DNA of 64,000 bases from JACKBJ01 sp964549495 (GTDB lineage: Bacteria; Chloroflexota; Anaerolineae; Epilineales; Epilineaceae), in NCBI GenBank assembly GCA_964549495.1, contig CAZJWJ010000007.1:1-64000 (forward strand), in the 5' to 3' direction. Of this stretch, positions 36,401-47,700 are shown in pieces (position 1 is the stretch's first letter; each line of letters begins with the position of its first letter). Below the pieces are notes generated by a model, which was not told the DNA's origin, searched no databases, and worked only from the letters and a program-made list of their open reading frames with translations. The translations under genes and the position numbers were made by a program.

Positions 36401-38632
36401 GCCGCTGGCCTCCTCCACGGGCAGCCGATGGCGCGCGCCGTTCTGCGCCAGCAACACCGGGTAGCCCAAGCTGGCCGGCGCGTCGCCCAGGTCCATCAAG
36501 GGCAAGGGCGTGGCGGTGGCCGTCGCCGTGGGCGTGTTGGTGGGCGTGACACTGGGCGGGTTGGTCGGGCTGGCGGTCGGGGTGTTGCTCGGCGTGCTGG
36601 TGGCGCTGGGCGTCGGGCTGGGCGTGAAGGTCGGGCTGGGCGTGGCGGTCGGCCGCGGCGTACGGCTGGGGAAGACGGCCGGCGGGCGCGGTGTCGGCGG
36701 CTCGCCGAGCACGTCCTCCGGCGGCATGCCCAGGCGCTCGCGGATCAGGCCGACCAGGTCGGCGTCGGTGGTCTCGGCTACGTAGGTCCAGCGCGAAGCG
36801 CGCAGCTGACCGTGCGTCGCCGCAGCGCCGCTGGCCAGCCGGCCGCTGTAGGGCAGGAGATCCGGCGACTCGAGGATCGGGGGCATCGGGCCGGCCGGTC
36901 CGCCGGTGTAAAGCAGCGTTGGCCGCTCGATCTCGCCTTCGGGCGCCGGGTCCAGGTCGTCCAGTCCCGCCAGGTCGTGCACGTCCATCAGCCGGGTGTG
37001 CTCGTGGTTGAAGGGCGGCGGCAGGGGCAGCCAGGGCAGGGGCTCGTCCTCGGCCAGCGCGTAGCCCTGCAAGCGGACCGAATGCTGCTCGATGGTCACG
37101 TCGACCTTGGGGATGGGCGCGCGCAGGGTGATCGACTCCAGGCCGCCGCTGGGGCAGGTGCTGATGGCCGTCAGGTCGTACTGGTGGCCGTCGACGTAGA
37201 GGCGCTTGAGGAACCAGGGCCCGCCGGCCGAGCGGTTGGCCTGGCGCGGGGCCGACTGCATCGAGGCGCAGGGAGCGCCCAGCGCGCGGCCGACGATGAC
37301 CAGGGCCGTGTCGGCATCCGGATCGGCGTCGACCAGGTAGGCGAACCAGGCGCCGGGCGGCACGCGGCCCAGGTTGTCGCCGCCGGGCGCGATGCGCAGC
37401 AGGCTGCCGGTGTCGCCGGCCAGCACCGCCCCGCCGATGCCGAGGCTGCTGGACTGGATGGGGCGGGGGGTCAGGCCGTAGGAATTCCAGACCTCCAGCG
37501 TGGCGCCGCTGGTCGAGACCGCGTCGAGGGTGACGAAGTGGTCGAGGAACTGCAGGCGGTCGCCCTGACGCAGGAACTTGGCCTCCGTGTGCAGGACCAC
37601 CAGCTCATCGCAGGAGAGCGGGCTGCCATCCGGGTCCAGCGGATCGAGCAGGCCGTCGCCGTCGAAGTCGAGCTGGAGGCCGTCGAGCGCTTGAGGCAGG
37701 CTGGCCTCGTCGGCGACATGGACCATGTCGAGCCGGCCGTCGAAATCCGCGTCCAGGCTGGTCAGACCATGACCGACGGCCGGGCCGTCGGGGTCGGTGG
37801 CGTCCAGGCCGGTTCCGACCGGGAAGACCATCCGGGTGTTGCCGGGCAGCCCGCAGGTCGGGCGCGGCGCCGAGCGGTAGAGGTCGCGGCCGGCCGGATC
37901 CGCCTGGGGCAGGCGCTCGTTGTCGACGAGCATCCAGGTCAGCTCGGTCATGATGGCCGGGTACCACTCGTCGGTGTTGCTGGTCGCTGGGTTGAGCGCG
38001 GCATCGGGGATGCCGTCGTTGTCGGCGTCGGTCAGCCGGCCGTCGGCGTTCAGGTCCAGGGCCAGGTGGGTGGGCTCGTACCAATGGCGCAGCCAGACCT
38101 TCTCGGAGGCGTTGACGCCCGAGGCGCGGATGTTGGCCGCGCGGCTCACCTCGTCGATGCCCGATAGGCTGGGCCACTGCGCGCGCAGGTTGCGGTCGCC
38201 GAGGCGCTCGGAGATCCAGGCGGGGTTCCAGGTGACCAGGTCCATCTCGGGCGCCTGATCGGAATAGGGGTCGAAGGGTCCATCGAGGGTGGTGTAGGGC
38301 GCGTCCTCGGGCAGCAGGCCGGTCAGCGGGTCGACGATGCTGTCGTCGCCGGCCGAGGCCGGGCGATTGGCATGCGCCGGATGGTTCGGGTTGGAGACGA
38401 CCGGCAGGCCGTGCACGCGCAGGGCGTCGATCGGGGCTTCGGCATCCGGCTGCTCGGCCGGCGCGGCCGCGGTCGGCTGGGCCAGATAGCCGGCGCCGGC
38501 CCCGCCAAATGCCGCCACCGTCAGAACGAGGCCGACGAGTAGCGTGCGTCGCCATCGATGGAAGCGGGATCGAGTGGCCGATCCCCGTCGGGTCGCCTTG
38601 GGCGGTCGGTGGGGCAACAATTGGGCGATCAC
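30440..38632 (-). CDS. Giant exported surface protein with GEVED, dockerin and cohesin domains (2730 aa)
   Basis: GTG 38632 has AGGAG six bases upstream. The order is: signal/membrane helix (about 29-48); a roughly 550-residue module I do not recognise; a Thr/Pro linker (about 647-710); a GEVED-like domain (DLGDAPASLGYP, then DFNRDGDWNDNGEQ and GEVEDYRV); a beta domain (about 897-1087); a second copy of the unknown module (about 1120-1744); a sugar-binding-like beta domain (about 1817-2037); another Thr/Pro linker; Fn3-like and CnaB-like domains. A dockerin follows with two calcium loops (GDVDADGRVGLFD and TDLNDDGRVDLFD), then a cohesin-like domain (about 2580-2707, FDPSRLRLLDADP). The end is GRLFLPWLSQALR, the window's tail motif. 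Paralogous to the next gene upstream. Probably a cell-wall or S-layer-associated protein; function unknown. Confidence 0.85.
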   Translation of the reverse strand: MIAQLLPHRPPKATRRGSATRSRFHRWRRTLLVGLVLTVAAFGGAGAGYLAQPTAAAPAEQPDAEAPIDALRVHGLPVVSNPNHPAHANRPASAGDDSIVDPLTGLLPEDAPYTTLDGPFDPYSDQAPEMDLVTWNPAWISERLGDRNLRAQWPSLSGIDEVSRAANIRASGVNASEKVWLRHWYEPTHLALDLNADGRLTDADNDGIPDAALNPATSNTDEWYPAIMTELTWMLVDNERLPQADPAGRDLYRSAPRPTCGLPGNTRMVFPVGTGLDATDPDGPAVGHGLTSLDADFDGRLDMVHVADEASLPQALDGLQLDFDGDGLLDPLDPDGSPLSCDELVVLHTEAKFLRQGDRLQFLDHFVTLDAVSTSGATLEVWNSYGLTPRPIQSSSLGIGGAVLAGDTGSLLRIAPGGDNLGRVPPGAWFAYLVDADPDADTALVIVGRALGAPCASMQSAPRQANRSAGGPWFLKRLYVDGHQYDLTAISTCPSGGLESITLRAPIPKVDVTIEQHSVRLQGYALAEDEPLPWLPLPPPFNHEHTRLMDVHDLAGLDDLDPAPEGEIERPTLLYTGGPAGPMPPILESPDLLPYSGRLASGAAATHGQLRASRWTYVAETTDADLVGLIRERLGMPPEDVLGEPPTPRPPAVFPSRTPRPTATPSPTFTPSPTPSATSTPSNTPTASPTNPPSVTPTNTPTATATATPLPLMDLGDAPASLGYPVLLAQNGARHRLPVEEASGGASADTAQDPIQLGACIDAEHDAAPNLAADGDDIDGDCDDEDGLMVISALRPGLIATMRLDLRQAPPGGFLSAWIDFNRDGDWNDNGEQVLRDVLADGGIQLEDFLVPVDALAGPSYLRIRLSSMARLAPTGEARDGEVEDYRVEILPIICPDASLDEFSITTNPVIRNTMVVDASEPGPRTVIDDGNGDVLGRWRQITLGPFTGGNFGAPLNQVAVRISSNRVEYAANPDSQADFELVYDAGGAGLELDIRGLDRIRFYFVFADSGVSDFTPITVELFDGANTASLQSIFMPNTTPFFVDFPLADFEGIDQIDEQDVFSITIRLDTSPAEDFSLDAIRFCPPEEDAAASPLGDLAEASRGLEIPMAPDQGGGNDGFFYNEQVMSLPRHYTEFLMPDLPEPAGQQVDRYHVASAFEDPYARWRRWQMPDGPLADDIPPAPADLAVDIDSPPGLTRRATFWHEPDGSFQPSPALWVDAAGARLHGGQPVTPGQIECDPGRPALLASAGDMDIFSDRLDPTRPVEIFPYTDPWAPFSSQHPDAPRADIVSVSPAYMDEFRHFGEPLAALYRQISTDGQNARQKVYHRLWYEPEHLSVIPVLDDCRRDLQFPALLQEYTFLLMDTFDRPGSTGAGAGNLAFPLAGRPADLPLPLPGGALPAGGEIGAGLTTFDANFDGQPEAVTLHSERSLNERLDTLWQSHRPMPAPPLAGPTLDFDGDGLIEDLDVDGTVMTGDEMLVLTLEDLVLDLDPASAIRESAMMLDYLVQVEGVTRGQRAQVQIWFTGGLRPVKVGGPLSLQIGDALLVDRYQDRVTVVRPGEINPGTDGAWMLFLTDVERDADQLTLVLGRALGATHSALADGVGGQDLLPGDPWYLKRFQVDGQAYDLVALMTPPGNRFSFLTLRTALPIGPLFDPRDSLARQGYLDGGPEMASVLPPFNGRYTRAIDYERIPAEDFAHTRRYADCVGPIEPYGPLTETLSNMGVESRYTAGLREIRCGGPLLGITGTSDAEGQLEAALGADVGGAYRRAGGPAPSLLPMLRPSSDTVRDVTATTDDDAPLAPDAPAALDQGSFPANADWVFLANDLDESGCAAQRDLSATYFASDAGYLYLRMVTQNGAPAGWPGTNGATSEARYKWWVDTAGGNTSVFGTSVANAEYLLMVEDRTDNADDPTTDRDQLGEQTLMDDPTNIGFTSRWSNGLAYGTGVPNAGPAGTDWVRELGAGTAGTGGPQSVLGADIGYRIQGDTLDMYVSWDQLGLNGPTNVCVLWATDISNTNLDQAPNCDRPTVTTCIQIPVVPTPTPTSTATATSSPTATSTATATSSPTATNTPTNTPTTAPSATATNTATATSTPTQTATPDPGQPTATPTATATLAPPTATLAPADLSCSAWQTDQAWTVPDEMITVSLSGGQTYLYTSVWRSSVSRIHLHGCLLPEGVAPPGAVELDHALISQFAAAWGIDPSFLPPPNEFDPPQPDEAILDGGPPFYASYFDAALGGPSQRVKRFFDPADPPRDIYVNRLDWPDEPEAGGSGDEALPPPLLLLEASLLDESPNVVELRWREPAASEGHIELEASLDGAGYTPIRTAELGAQGSGSILPVGLESAAAEGSYRSPPLPAGLELRFRARRVNPRLDLVGDWTDPTAPLIVPQTVTGPGPFEGCATGTITQQGRDDHGGAWLSLDGFPLVRTDAAGNFERCGLPPLDLNLEASAMGYLDRLGDFAIPSGSSIALPPVELLGGDVDADGRVGLFDLVRVGASFQTESPRDRATDLNDDGRVDLFDLVMVSRQFGLQGPLPWGESLGDGPSNDAIDPLSEGLVSESDLPALPAYAPAALDDESQLELLLTVERAQALYGAELVLAFDPSRLRLLDADPEREGMQVEPGDLWPADGSIVARNLLDAEAGEDGLQRLRFAASRMLPAAPAWGRAELVRLRFEALEGAGSLDEAWSVEQLTLSDARGRSLPAEPLAPDRYRMIGRLFLPWLSQALR

Positions 38633-38737
38633 GAGGCACTCCTGCCAATCTCGCGGACCGGCGCGGCGCGCGGGTCCGGATCCAAATCGAAGCGGCGGAA
38701 TCGAGTCAGCTGGCCAAGATGGTCAAAGCAGGCAAGG

Positions 38738-38777
38738 CCGGCGAGCGGAGGATGGAGAATCACCCTCCGCTCGCCGG
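38738..38777 (-). terminator. 14-bp perfect stem-loop between the two giant genes
   Basis: CCGGCGAGCGGAGG (38738-38751) pairs exactly with 38764-38777 around a 12-base loop. It lies 11 bp after the stop of the upstream giant gene and before the start of the 30440 gene. There is no T-run. It could attenuate or stabilise the 3' end of the first message. Confidence 0.55.
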
Positions 38778-38787
38778 TACGGTCGGT

Positions 38788-41700
38788 CTAGTCGCCGGTC
38801 GGAGTCTCCAAGAGGCCGTGCTGCAGCATGGGCAGGTAGACCTTGCCCAGGGCGCGGATGTCGACGCCGTCCCAGCGCGAGGCCAGCGGCTGGCCCAAGG
38901 GGTCGGAGAGCATCACGCCGGCCAGGGCATGCGCCGCCCCGGAGCCGTCGTAGCCCTCGACCGGCTGGAAGCGGACCCGGGCCAGGATCGCGCGGCCCCA
39001 GATGGCCGGTGCCGGCTGCATCCGGCTGGCCGCGAAGCGCAGCTGGTGCTGACCGTCCGGCCGCGGGCTGGGCGCCACGGCGTTGGCCGCCACGAAGGAG
39101 CGGCCTTGTTCCCAAACCGGACCCGGCTCGACCTGGATGCCCGGCGTGGCGGGCTGGGCGTCGATCACCGCCAGGCGCAGCGGGTCGAAGACCAGGCTGA
39201 GGTCGGCGCCGTAGAGGTTCTGCGCGCCATCGATGACGATGTCGACCTCGATCTGGCCGGTGGACAGCGTGCGGCTCTCCATCGTCAGCGGGAGTCCGCT
39301 CTCGTCTCCCTGCGCGCCCGAGGGCAGGCTGCCGAAGGGCTGCTCGGCGGCCCAGGAGTCGATGCGCGGCAGGTAGGGCTCGGCCTGCTCGGTGGTCTCT
39401 GCTTCGGTCACCTCGCCCGGCTCGCCGTTGGCCACCACGCGGGCGTGGTTCCAGTCGACGGGTCCGGACATTCCGTAGTTGCGGCCGACCAATACCAAGT
39501 CGAAGATGTCCACCCGGCCGTCCGCGTTGCAGTCGGCCTGGCGGTCGCGCGGCGGGTTGACGTTGAAGTCGCGCCCGACGCGCACCAAATCGAAGATGTC
39601 GATCTGCTGGTTGCCCGAGACGTCGCCGCCGTAGAGCTCGGTCGGCGGCAGCTGCACCGTGCGGCCGGTGGCCAGGTAGTAGGGCTGCGAGCGCGCCCGC
39701 AGGTAGCAGGCCGCGCCGGCCTCCAGGCGGTGGTTGCCGTACTTGACGCCGCAGATCTGGAACTTGCCCTTGGCATCGGTGCGGGTGACCGGGAAGCCGT
39801 CGATGTAGACCCAGACCCCGGCATGCTCGCCGCGGCCCTGCATCTCCACCTGGCCCTTGTAGCAGCCGGCGCCCTTGTTGGGCGGCTGGAGCGTGCGGCA
39901 GCTGCCGCCGGCCAGCGAGAAGCTGGAGCTCTGGCCGGTGAGCGAGTTGCGGGACCGGACCGCGAAGCGCAGATCCAAATTGGCCGGCAGCACCGGCGTG
40001 ATGTAGCTGTAGCCCTGACCGGTCTGCTGCATGCTGCTGGAGGGCACGATCTGATCGATCTCGACCAGCGGGCTGCCGTTGACGCTGACGGCAAGGACGA
40101 ACTCGGTCTCGAAGCTGGTGACGTCGGTCCAGCTCACCCGCATCCGCAAGGGGTTGTCGGGAAGGGGCTGGCAGATCACGCTGAAGGGCGGCGGCGTGGG
40201 TGTCAGTGTCGGCGTCGGCGTATTGCTTGGCGTCGGCGTGATCGAAGGCGTCAGGGTATGTGTCGGCGTGTCGGTCGGCGTGTCCGGCGTGCTGGGGGTT
40301 CCCGGGGTCACGGGCGTACCCGGCGTTACCGGTGTGCCTGGAGTGACGGGCGTGCCTGGCGTTACCGGCGTGCCTGGAGTGACGGGCGTGCCCGGCGTGA
40401 CCTCCGGCATGAAGAAGCCGAAGTCGACCGTACGGTTGGTGTTGGGGTCCGAGTCGCCATCGTCGGTCGGCTCGGTGTTCAGGGCCAGGGTGACGGCCAG
40501 GCTGGCCACGGTGCCGCCCGCCGCCGGCGCGCCGTTGTCGTCGCCGTTGACGTCGTTGTCCGGGTCGGGCGCCGGGGCGTCGCCCAGGCTCGAGCTGGCG
40601 CCGGCCAGCGGCCCGCCGGCCGAGAAGTTGGAGGCGGGGATCAGGATCATGTAATCGCCCGGATCCAGGTTGCAGAAGAGATAGACGCCCAGGATGTCGG
40701 TGCTGCTCTGGCCCAAGAGGGTGTCGCCGGCCGAGATCTGACCGTTGGCGTCGTCGTCGCGGTAGAGTTGGAGGCTCACGTCGGGGATGCCGGTCTCGCC
40801 CATCGGCTTCTCGTGCAGCCCGTCGTTGTCCAGGTCCTGGAAGACCAGGTCGCCCAGGCAGAGCATGGTCGTGTCGGTCGGCAAGCGGGTCGGGGTGACC
40901 GTGGCGCTGGAGGTGGCCGTGGGCGTGCCGCCGTTGCCGCCGGTCGGGTGGAAGCCGAAGTCGACCGTGCGGTTGGTGTTGGGATCGTCGTCGCCGTCGT
41001 CGGTCGGCTCGGTGCCCAAGGCCAGCGTCACCGCCGAGGCCGCCACCCCGCCGCCCTCGATGGGCGCACCGTTGTCGTCGTCGTCCATGTCGTCGTCCGG
41101 GTCCGGCGCGGCCAGGACGCCCATGCTCGAAGGCATATTTTCCAGTGGACCGCCCGGACCGAAGTTGGCGCTCGGGATCACGACGATGTAGTCGCCCGGG
41201 CTCAGGCTGCAGAAGATGTAGCCGCCGCCGGAGCTGCTGACGGTCTGCGTGATCAGCGTGTCGCCTGGGCTCAGCACGCCGTTGGCATCGTCATCGCTGT
41301 AGAGTTGGACGGTGACGCCCGCGATGCCCGTGTCGCCGCCGGCCGGCTCGTAGAGCCCGTCGTCGTCCTGGTCTTGGAAGATCAGGTCGCCCAGGCAGAG
41401 CGTGCCGGTGGTCGTCGGCAAGCGGGTGGCGGTGGGCGTGATGACCGGCGTGCCGCCGGTGGCGGTCGGCGTGCCGTCCGATGGGGTTCCGCCCGTCGCC
41501 GTCGGCGTGCCACCGTTCCCGCCCTCGGCATGGAAACCGAAGTCGAAGGTCTTGTTGGTGTTCGGGTCACCATCGCCGTCGCCGACCGGCTCGCCGCCCA
41601 GGCTCAGGGTGAAGGCGCCCGAGGCGACGCTGCCGGCCATGCCGGGCGCGCCGTTGTCATCGCCGTCGACGTCATTGTCCGGATCGGGGGCCGGTGCGCC

Positions 41701-44700
41701 GCCCAGGCTCGAGGTCAGCCCGTTCAGCGGGCCGCCGGAAGCGAAGTTGCCGGCCGGGATCACCAGGACGTAGTCGCCCGGATCGATGTTGCAGATGACA
41801 TAGGCGCCCAGCGCGTCGCTGGTGGTCTGCGCCACGAAGGCGTCGCCGGCGCTGAAGACGCCGTTGGCGTCGCTGTCGGCGTAGAGCTGGATCGTCACGC
41901 CGGCGATGCCGGTCTCGCCCGCGATCGGCTCGTAGAGACCGTCGTCGTCCAGGTCGTTCCAGATCGTGTCGCCCACGCAGAGCGTGTCGCCGGAGAGCGG
42001 CGTCGGGGTCATGGTCGGCGATGGGCTGGGTGTGGCCGTGGGCGTCGGGGTGACGGTCGGGGTGGGTGTCGCGGTCGGCGGCAAGGGCTCGAAGCCGAAG
42101 TCGACCGTCGGATTGTGTTCGTTCTCCGGGCCGGCCGGCTCGGTGCCGGCCACCAGCGTGACGGCGCCGCTGACGACGCTGCCCACGCTCAGGGCATCCG
42201 GCGTCACCGGGCCGCCGAAGAGGCCGCCGAGGGAGGCCAGGAAACCGCCCAGCAAGGGGTTGAAGGGCGCGCCGTTGTCGTCGCCGTCCACGTCGTTGTC
42301 CGGGTCCGGCGCGGCGGCGTCGCCGAAGCTGGAGCGCAGGCCGGCCAGCGGGCCGCCCGGCGCGAAGTTGCTGGCCGGGATGGCCACGATGTAGTCGCCC
42401 TCGGCCAAGAGGCCGAAGTGGTAGTTGCCGCTCTCGTCGGTCAGGGTCGAGCGGACCATCACGTCGGCGTCGGTGCAGATGCCATCGGCGTCGGTGTCCT
42501 CGAAGAGCAGCACCTCGACGCCCGGGATGCCCGGTTCGCCAAGCTCCGGCTCGTAGAGGCCGTTTCCGTTGCCGTCGAACCAGACCGTGTCGCCCAGCGA
42601 GACGCTGGCCGAGCCGTCCCAGGGGATGCGGCCGCGGGTGATGTAGATGTCGTTCATCGGCTCTTCGGGATCGTAGAAGAGCTTGACCCGCACCGGATCG
42701 CTGCCCAAGCGGGCATCGTACCAGGGCGCGTAGAAGGGCAGGCCGCCGTCGAGCACCGGCTCGTCCGGCTGGGGCGGGCTGGGCTCGTTGGGCGCCGGCA
42801 CGAAGCCGGCCGGCAGGCCCCAGGCCTGGGCCAGCTGGCTCAGGTCGAGCTGGCTTAGGTCCACCTCGCCCGGCAAGAGCGGCGGGTCCTCGGCCAGGCA
42901 GCCGTAGAAGTGCAGGCGGCTGACCGGCGAGGTCCAGTTGGAGGTGTAGAGGTAGATCTGACCGGCCGAGACCTGGAGGTCCAGGAACTGGTCCGGGATG
43001 ACCAAGGACTGATCGGTCTGCCAGGTGGCGCCGCCGGTCTGGTCGCCGTCGACCTGGCGGATCTCGTGCAGCTGGCTGCCGTAGCGCGGCTCGCGGTCCT
43101 GGTCGACGATGCGCTCGGAGAGCTGGCCGAAGGGCGCCAGGTCGCCGGTGCAGTCGTCGTAGCGCCGGGTGTGGCCGAAGTCCTCGACCTCCTGCCGCTC
43201 GATGTCGACCGCGATGGTGTGGTCGACGTTGAAGGGCGGCATGACGCTGGCCTCGTCCGGCAGCGGGCCCTCGAAGTAGCCCTGTAGGCGCAGGGTGTCC
43301 TGGGGGTTGAAGAAGTCGCCGATGGGCACCGGCGTGCGGATGGTCAGGAACTTGAAGAGATCCTGGGTGCCCGTCTCGGTCTCCGGCAGCACCATGGCCG
43401 AGACCATGTCGTACTCGTGGCCGTCCACGTAGAAGCGCTTGAGGTACCAGGGGTCGCCCGGCAACAGGTCGTGGTTGCCGGCCCCGTCGTCGATGGCCGA
43501 ATGCGAGGCGCCCAGCGCGCGGCCGATGGCCAAGGTCACCTGGTCGCGGTCGACCGCCACGTCCTTGAGGTAGACGAACCAGGCGCCATCGACGCCCGGG
43601 TTCTGCTCGTCGGGGTGGATGATGGTGACGCGGTCCTGGAAGCGGTCCGCGATGGCCGCGTCACCGATGTCCAGGCTGCGGATGCCACCCAGGGGCTGCG
43701 GACGCGAGCTGACCGCGCCGCCGCCGGTGAACCAGAAGCGCATCTGGGCCCGCTGGCCGCGGGTGACGTTCTCGATGGTCACCAGGTGGTCCAGGAACAT
43801 GGCGGCCTCGGAGGCCGGCGTGTCCGGATCCAGGTCCAGGACCAGGTCCTCGATCACCAAGAGGATCAGCTCGTCGCCGCTGAGGATGATGTTATCGGCA
43901 TCCAGCGGGTCGATCAGGCCGTCGCCGTCCAAGTCCAGCACGGGGCCGGAGATCGGCGCGTCAGGGATCCCCGGCAGGCGCGGGCGGAAGGACTGCCAGG
44001 CCTCTTCGAGGTGCGCCTCGAGCGTCTGCTCGGAGTGGATGGTGACCGCCTCAGGCTCGCCGTCGAAGTTGGCGTCGAAGGTGGTCAGGCCATAGCCGAA
44101 GTCGCCGCCGGCCGGCAGGCCCGTGCCGGCGCGCGGCGCCGGCAGCTCCTCGGCCCGCGTGCCGATGGGGAAGCCGAAGCTGCTGCGCCCGGCCGGCACC
44201 GCCACCGGTTGGTCGGTGGTGTCCAGGAAGAGGTAGGTGAACTCCTGCATCAAGGCATCGAAGCGCAAATCGCGCGCGCAGTCGCCCGAGAAGCGGATCT
44301 TGGAGTAATGCTCCGGCTCGTACCAGGCGCGGTGGTAGACCTTCTCGCGCGCGTTCTGCCCGTTGGCCGAGAGCTGGCGGTAGAGCGCCGCCAGGTCCTC
44401 GCCCGAGTTGCGGAACTCGTCCATGTAGGCCGGGTTGACGTCCAGGATGTCGCCGCGCGGCGCGTGCGGATGCTGCGGGCTGAAGGGCGCCCAGGGGTCG
44501 GTGTAGGGCAGGACCTCCACCGGCCGGCCGTCGTCCAGCCGGTCGACCAGGATGTTGGGGTTGCCGGCCGAATAGGTCAGGGCCGGCCGGGCCGGATCGC
44601 ATTCGAACTGCTCCGGTCCGTCGGGCTGGCCGCCGTAGAGCCTGAGGCCGGTCTCGTCCAGCCAGAGCTTGACCGGCTGCTGGTCGGGCTCGTCCGGATC

Positions 44701-47700
44701 GAACCAGAAGCTGGCGCGGCGCGGCGCGCCCAGCGGGGACGAGACGTCCGCGGTCAGGTCGGCCGGCGCCGGCGGGATCTGACCCGGCAAGGGGCCGCCG
44801 GGCATGGTCCAGCGGCGCCAGCGCGCGGTGGGCGCGGTGAAGACGCTGGTCAGCAGGTACCTGTCCGGATCCCAGCCGGCCTCCGGCGCCGGGTCCTCGG
44901 GATCGGGCAGGATGAACTCGGTGTAATGCCGCGGCAGGGTCAGGATCTGCTCGTTGTAGAAGAAGCATTCCTGATCGAAGGGCGGCAGCTGCTGGTCCAG
45001 GCCGGCCGGCGCGAAGGGCTCGGCGGCCGAGAAGGCCGGCTCGCCAGCGGAGTCGGACTCGCCCTCACGCCCGCCCTCGGACGTGACGTCGCCCTGGGAC
45101 GGGACCTCGCCCTCGGCCTGGATAAGCCCGGGCTCGGAATCGATGCGCTGGCCCGGCTCGAAGGTCTCGAGAATGCCCGGGTCGCCGATCAGGAAGGGCG
45201 CCTGGTTCTGCTGCGGGCTGTCGCAGGGCCGCAGCTGGTCGATGACGAAGTCCTGGGCGCTGGAGGCCGTGCTCTCCAGCTGGACCGAGAAGAGGTCGCT
45301 CAGGTCGACCGACCCGATGTCGACGAAGTCGGCGAAGGGGAAGTCGACGTGGAAGGGCACGCTGCTGGCCGGCACCAGGCGGGTCAACGAGGCGCTGTTC
45401 GTGCCATCGCTGAGCGTCATGCGCAGGGGTGTCTGGATGGCCACGCCGGCATCGTCGAAAATGTAGTAGATGCGCAGCCGGTCGGAGGCCGAGAAGTCGG
45501 CGTCCAGGCCGGCGCCGCCGGCCGAATAGTCCAGCTCCAGGCGCGCTTGGCTGTCCGGGTTGGAGACGTATTCCAGCTGCCCTTCGTGGATGCGCAGGGC
45601 CACCATGTTCAAGGGCTGGCCCAAGCCGCCGCCCACGTAGGGGCCCAGGGTGACGCGCCGGATCTGGCCCAGGATGCCGCCGGCCGGCCCCAGATCGTCC
45701 AGGACCGTCTTGGGGCCCGGATCGTCGATCTCGACCACCATGAAGCTGCCCAGCTGGGGGTCGTTGGTGAAGTCGAAGTCGTCTATGGGGTCGGCCGGGC
45801 AGCTGGCGGCCAGGACCTCGACCGGGTAGTCCTCCACCTCGCCGTCGGTGGCCATGCCGGTCGGGCCTAGGCCCGGCTGGCTGCTCAGGCGCAGCCGCAG
45901 GTAGGTCGGACCCGGAACGGCATCCTCCGGCGTGTCGAAGAGCAGGGCGTGTGAGACGGGGACGCCGGCAAAGATCTGCTCGTCGTCGACCACATGCTCG
46001 CCCGGATCCGACCAGTCGCCGTCCGCGTTGAAGTCGATCCAGACGTTGGCCAGGCCGCCGGCGGCCGAGTTGGCGGTGTTCAGGTAGAGGGCGCTGGTGA
46101 TGCCTTGCTCGAGGGCCGACAGCAGGGCGATGCCGTCGGCGTCGCTGCCGTCGCAGTCGCCGGCCGTCTCGTCGCCGCTGGCGCCCATGGCCGGCTGGCC
46201 GTCCAGCTCGCCGTCGACGCAGCGGCCCAGGACCGGGCCGTTGGGCGTCAGAAGGTGGCGCGGACCATTGCTGGCCAGCATGGTGGCGTAGCCCAGGACC
46301 TCGGGCGCGTCGCCGAAGTCGCGCTGGGGACCGGGGTCGAAGGCCGAGTCGCCCGGCGGCCGTGCGCCCAGGCGCTCGCGGATCTGGCCGCTCATGGCCG
46401 GGTTGGTGGTCTCGTGCACGTAGGTGAACTGCGAGGCCCGCGGGCTGTCGTAGGCCTCGGCGGTGCCGCCCTCCAGGCGGCCGGTGTAGGGCAGTTCATC
46501 CGGTCCGGTCAGGATCGGTGGCATCGGACCCATCGGCCCGCCCATGTAGCGGACGAGCGGCCGGTCGATCTCGCTCAGCGGCGCCGCGTCCAGATCGTCG
46601 AAGTCCTCGAGGTTGCGCACGTCCTCCAGCCGCGTGTGCTCGTGGTTGAAGGGCGGCGGCAGGGGCAGCCAGGGCAGCTGACGCGGGTCCTCCAGCGGGT
46701 AGCCCTGCAGGCGCACCGAATGCTGCTCGATGGTCACCGGGACCTTGGGGATGGGCGTGCGCAGGCTGATCGACTGCAAATCGCCGTTGGGGCAGGTGCC
46801 GATGGCCGAGAGGTTGTACTCGTGGCCGTCGACGTAGAAGCGCTTGAGGAACCAGGGTCCGCCCGGCGAGAGGTTCTGGCTGAGCGGTCCGGATTGCATC
46901 GAGGCGCAGGGCGCGCCCAGGGCGCGGCCCAGGATGACGAGGGCGGTGTCGGTGTCCGGGTCGGAGTCCACCAAGTAGACGAACCAGGCGCCGGGCGGCA
47001 CGTCGCCGATCAGGCTGCCGCCGGGCGGCAGGGTCAGCAAGGGGCCGGTGTCGCCGGCCAAGAGCGCGCCGCCGATGCCGACGCTGCGGGCCTGGATGCG
47101 GCGCGGGCTGAGCCCGTAGTTGTTCCAGACCTCGATCACCGCGCCGCTGGAGGAGACCGGGCCCAGCTCGACGAAGTGGTCGAGGAACTGGGCCTTCTGG
47201 CCCGCGCCCAAAGCCAGGCTCTCGGTGTGCAGGACCACCAGCTCGTCGCAGGACAGCGGGCTGCCGTCCTCGTCCAGCGCGTCCAGGTTGCCGTCGCCGT
47301 CGAAGTCGATCTGCATGCCGTTCAAGAGCGACGGCAGGCTGGCCTCGTCGGAGACGCGCACCATGTCCAGCCGGCCGTCGAAGTCCGCGTCCAGGCTGGT
47401 CAGGCCGTGACCCACCGGCGGGCTGGCGGGGTCGGTCTGCTCCAGCTCGGTGCCCACCGGGAAGACGATGCTGCTGCCGCCGGGCGCGCCGCAGGTCGGC
47501 CGTGGCGCCGAGCGGTGCAATTCGTCGGCATCGGGCGCCGCCTGGGGTAGCGGATCGTTCTGGACCAGCATGTAGCTGAGCTCGACCATGATGGCCGGAT
47601 ACCATTCGTCGGTGGCCGAGGCGGTGGGGTTGACCGGCGCGTCGGGGATGCCGTCGTTGTCGGCATCCGTCAGCCGGTTGTCGGCGTTCAGGTCGAGGTC

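Noticed and set aside
34625..42858. Very long plus-strand reading frames opposite the two giant genes (up to about 1449 codons)
   Set aside because: They are antisense shadows produced by high GC at third codon positions; their products are Gly/Val/Asp/Arg-rich with no signal, domain or ribosome site.
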